From positions 1-7,789 of the forward strand of contig CANGHQ010000074.1 of NCBI GenBank assembly GCA_947453585.1: a stretch of 7,789 bases of DNA, given 5' to 3'. Origin of the DNA: Burkholderiales bacterium. Lineage in GTDB: Bacteria; Pseudomonadota; Gammaproteobacteria; Burkholderiales; Burkholderiaceae_C. The first letter of the stretch is position 1. Each line of letters begins with the position of its first letter. Shown one piece after another: positions 6,676 through 7,789 of this stretch. The notes beneath the pieces were generated by a model. The model was not told the origin of the DNA. It did not search any database and worked only from the letters and a program-made list of their open reading frames with translations. The translations under genes were made by a program, and so were the position numbers.

Positions 6676-7587
6676 ATGTCCGCACCCCAAACATCACTGC
6701 AAGGCCAGGTCGTTCTGGTCACCGGCGCCGCCTCTGGCATAGGCGCGGCCACGGCGCTAGAACTGCTGCAGCGCGGCGCCCGTCCGGTGCTGGTGGACTG
6801 CGACGCCGAACCGCTGGCGCGCATGGCCGAACGTTGCGGCCCCGGCACGCTGCACCTGGTGGCCGACGTCACCGATCTCGCCGCCATGGAGCAAGTGGTG
6901 GCGCAGACCCTGGCGCGCCACGACCGCATCGACGCCGTGTTTGCCAACGCTGGCGTGGCCGCTTTTGGCCCGGTGGCCTATGTAGATCCGCAGGCCTGGA
7001 AACGCTGTTTTGAGGTGAACGTGTTTGGCGTGTTCAACACCGTGCGCGCCGCGCTGCCTGCGCTCATGCAGACGCGCGGCTATGTGCTGATTAACGCTTC
7101 AGTCTCGTCGTTTGCCCACCCGCCAGTCATGTCGGCCTATGCAGCCAGCAAATCGGCGGCGGAAGCCATGGGCAACTCATGGCGCATTGAGCTGGCCGCG
7201 CACGGCGTAGATGTTGGCGTGGTGCACGCGGGCTGGGTGCGCACGCCGCTTGTCACCGAGGGCGCGCTGCACCCGGGCTTTGTGCGCCTGCGCGCCACCA
7301 TGCCCGGTCCCCTGAACAGCGAAACCACACCTGAGGACGCCGCCCGCGCCATCGTGAGCGGCATGGCCACTCGCAAAAGCCGCATCTTCATCCCCGGCTG
7401 GCTGCGCCTGCTGTACGCGCTGCGCGCGCTCTTGCACCTGCCTTTTGCCGAACGCGAACTGCGCCGCGCCGCACCCGAAATCGAAGCTATTTACCTCGAA
7501 GGCCTGCAGGCCGAAGGCGCCTTGGCCTCGTCCTTCGGCCCGCGCGAGCGGGAACGGACGCTGGAGCGGGCGCGGCGGGAGGGGTGA
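6676..7587 (+). CDS. Short-chain dehydrogenase/reductase, substrate unknown
   Basis: This 303-residue protein is a classical SDR, an NAD(P)-dependent oxidoreductase with a Rossmann fold. The cofactor motif TGAASGIG is at 16-23, followed by an acidic residue, D41, at the end of the second strand, which favours NAD(H) over NADP(H). NAG is at 91-93, N115 is in FEVNVFGVF, and the catalytic set is S142, Y155 and K159 (YAASK), at the usual 13- and 4-residue spacings. The common PG after the sixth strand is AG here (HAGWVRTPL, 184-192). About 50 extra C-terminal residues after 250 form a charged, Arg/Glu-rich helix, which may make the protein membrane-associated. It follows the DUF2269 gene by 66 bases. 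Its substrate is not readable; a pigment, quinone or lipid alcohol/ketone is possible, and so is a role unrelated to photosynthesis. Confidence 0.85.
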   Translation: MSAPQTSLQGQVVLVTGAASGIGAATALELLQRGARPVLVDCDAEPLARMAERCGPGTLHLVADVTDLAAMEQVVAQTLARHDRIDAVFANAGVAAFGPVAYVDPQAWKRCFEVNVFGVFNTVRAALPALMQTRGYVLINASVSSFAHPPVMSAYAASKSAAEAMGNSWRIELAAHGVDVGVVHAGWVRTPLVTEGALHPGFVRLRATMPGPLNSETTPEDAARAIVSGMATRKSRIFIPGWLRLLYALRALLHLPFAERELRRAAPEIEAIYLEGLQAEGALASSFGPRERERTLERARREG

Positions 7588-7589
7588 TG

Positions 7590-7626
7590 GTGATGGTAGG
7601 CGCGGTGGGCGCATCACTTAAATTTT
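7590..7626 (+). terminator. Possible weak intrinsic terminator after the SDR gene
   Basis: GTGAT (7590-7594) pairs with ATCAC (7613-7617) and GCGC (7600-7603) with GCGC (7609-7612), leaving a five-base bulge and a GGTGG loop; TTAAATTTT follows at 7618-7626. The T tract is interrupted and the stem bulged, so it is weak at best. It lies just behind the SDR stop codon, where an operon end would be expected. Confidence 0.3.
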
Positions 7627-7674
7627 CTGCGCAACTCCATAGCTAAATTGGCAAGCAACCGTGTTATGTTTCCC

Positions 7675-7678
7675 CTAA
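7675..7678. repeat. Putative target-site duplication copy (CTAA)
   Basis: CTAA directly abuts the proposed left tip of the insertion sequence. It fits the YTAR four-base target known for IS5 and relatives. The second copy would lie beyond the right end of the element, outside the window. Confidence 0.5.
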
Positions 7679-7687
7679 GGAAGGTCT

Positions 7688-7717
7688 GCACAAGTCATCC
7701 CCACAGCCCTCTTGTGC
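7688..7717. repeat. Perfect 7-bp inverted repeat in the IS leader
   Basis: GCACAAG (7688-7694) is the exact reverse complement of CTTGTGC (7711-7717), separated by 16 bases. The left arm is part of the proposed terminal repeat. The pair could be a second transposase contact or an RNA hairpin ahead of the transposase start at 7729. Confidence 0.6.
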
Positions 7718-7728
7718 GTTAAGTATCG

Positions 7729-7789
7729 ATGAACCAAATAAGCCTCGCCACCACCGGATTTGAGCTGGCCACCAAAGTCACGCGAAAGC
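7729..7789 (+). CDS. IS5-family transposase, N-terminus (partial)
   Basis: Twenty codons and one further base are visible before the window ends. The start MNQISLATTGFE followed by a basic stretch ending TRK matches the opening of IS5-group DDE transposases as I recall it (a short polar start, an F/GFE step, then K/T-R-R/K before the family's conserved helical N-terminal domain). The catalytic DDE residues are outside the window. There is no strong ribosome site; a TTAAG at 7719-7723 is the only purine-containing candidate. The frame is placed behind a small inverted repeat that may hold down expression. The assignment is tentative because so little is visible. Confidence 0.6.
   Translation, partial: MNQISLATTGFELATKVTRK

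Larger units (their letters stand above)
7679..7789 (+). mobile_element. IS5-family insertion sequence, left end (partial)
   Basis: The proposed tip, GGAAGGTCTGCACAAGTC at 7679-7696, resembles the GGAAGGTGCGAA-type terminal repeats that I recall for a group of IS5-family elements. It is preceded by CTAA, the expected target. A transposase-like reading frame opens 50 bases in, at 7729, in the orientation pointing away from the photosynthesis genes. The right end and the rest of the transposase are beyond the window, so the family is inferred from the tip, the target and 20 codons. Confidence 0.65.

Noticed and set aside
7584..7597. GTGATGGTGATGGT short direct repeat at the end of the SDR gene.
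   Set aside because: Only two 6-base units; too short to mean more than chance, although one unit is used in the possible terminator stem.
7641..7675. A TTGGCA / TTATGT pair as a promoter reading into the IS.
   Set aside because: The two boxes are only about 10 bases apart, too close for a sigma-70 promoter.

Overview
The window is a compact, GC-rich, single-strand gene array from the photosynthesis gene cluster of an aerobic or facultatively anaerobic purple bacterium. The gene set (puhA-puhB-puhC-acsF-puhE followed by crtI-crtB), the oxygen-dependent cyclase AcsF placed inside the puh group, and the style of the proteins point to a Burkholderiales betaproteobacterium of the Rubrivivax/Rhodoferax/Limnohabitans kind. 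That placement rests on recalled family knowledge, not on a search.

Layout, all on the + strand. 1-228: 3' end of puhA (reaction centre H subunit). 261-935: puhB and 932-1405: puhC, two membrane assembly factors with an ATGA overlap. 1429-2505: acsF, Mg-protoporphyrin IX monomethyl ester oxidative cyclase. 2548-3396: puhE, a polytopic assembly protein. 3371-4945: crtI, phytoene desaturase, overlapping puhE by 26 bases. 4926-6002: crtB, phytoene synthase, overlapping crtI by 20 bases. 6012-6167: a 51-codon single-membrane-span ORF with a TTG start, in the same frame as crtB and separated from it by one TAG stop. 6157-6609: a four-helix DUF2269-type membrane protein. 6676-7587: a short-chain dehydrogenase/reductase of unknown substrate. 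7588-7678: a short intergenic stretch with a possible weak terminator. 7679 to the end: the left end of an IS5-family insertion sequence, with the transposase start codon at 7729.

The genes serve one process. PuhA, PuhB, PuhC and PuhE build and stabilise the reaction centre-LH1 core, AcsF makes the isocyclic ring of bacteriochlorophyll, and CrtB and CrtI make the first coloured carotenoids that go into the same complexes. Gaps are never longer than 66 bases from puhA to the SDR gene and four junctions overlap, so the array reads as one transcription unit whose promoter lies upstream of the window. No convincing internal promoter was seen.

Most of the window is a known kind of locus. The least explained parts are the small TTG-start ORF just behind the crtB amber stop, the DUF2269 and SDR genes riding behind the carotenoid genes, and the IS5-type element that ends the array, with a perfect 7-bp inverted repeat between its tip and its transposase start.
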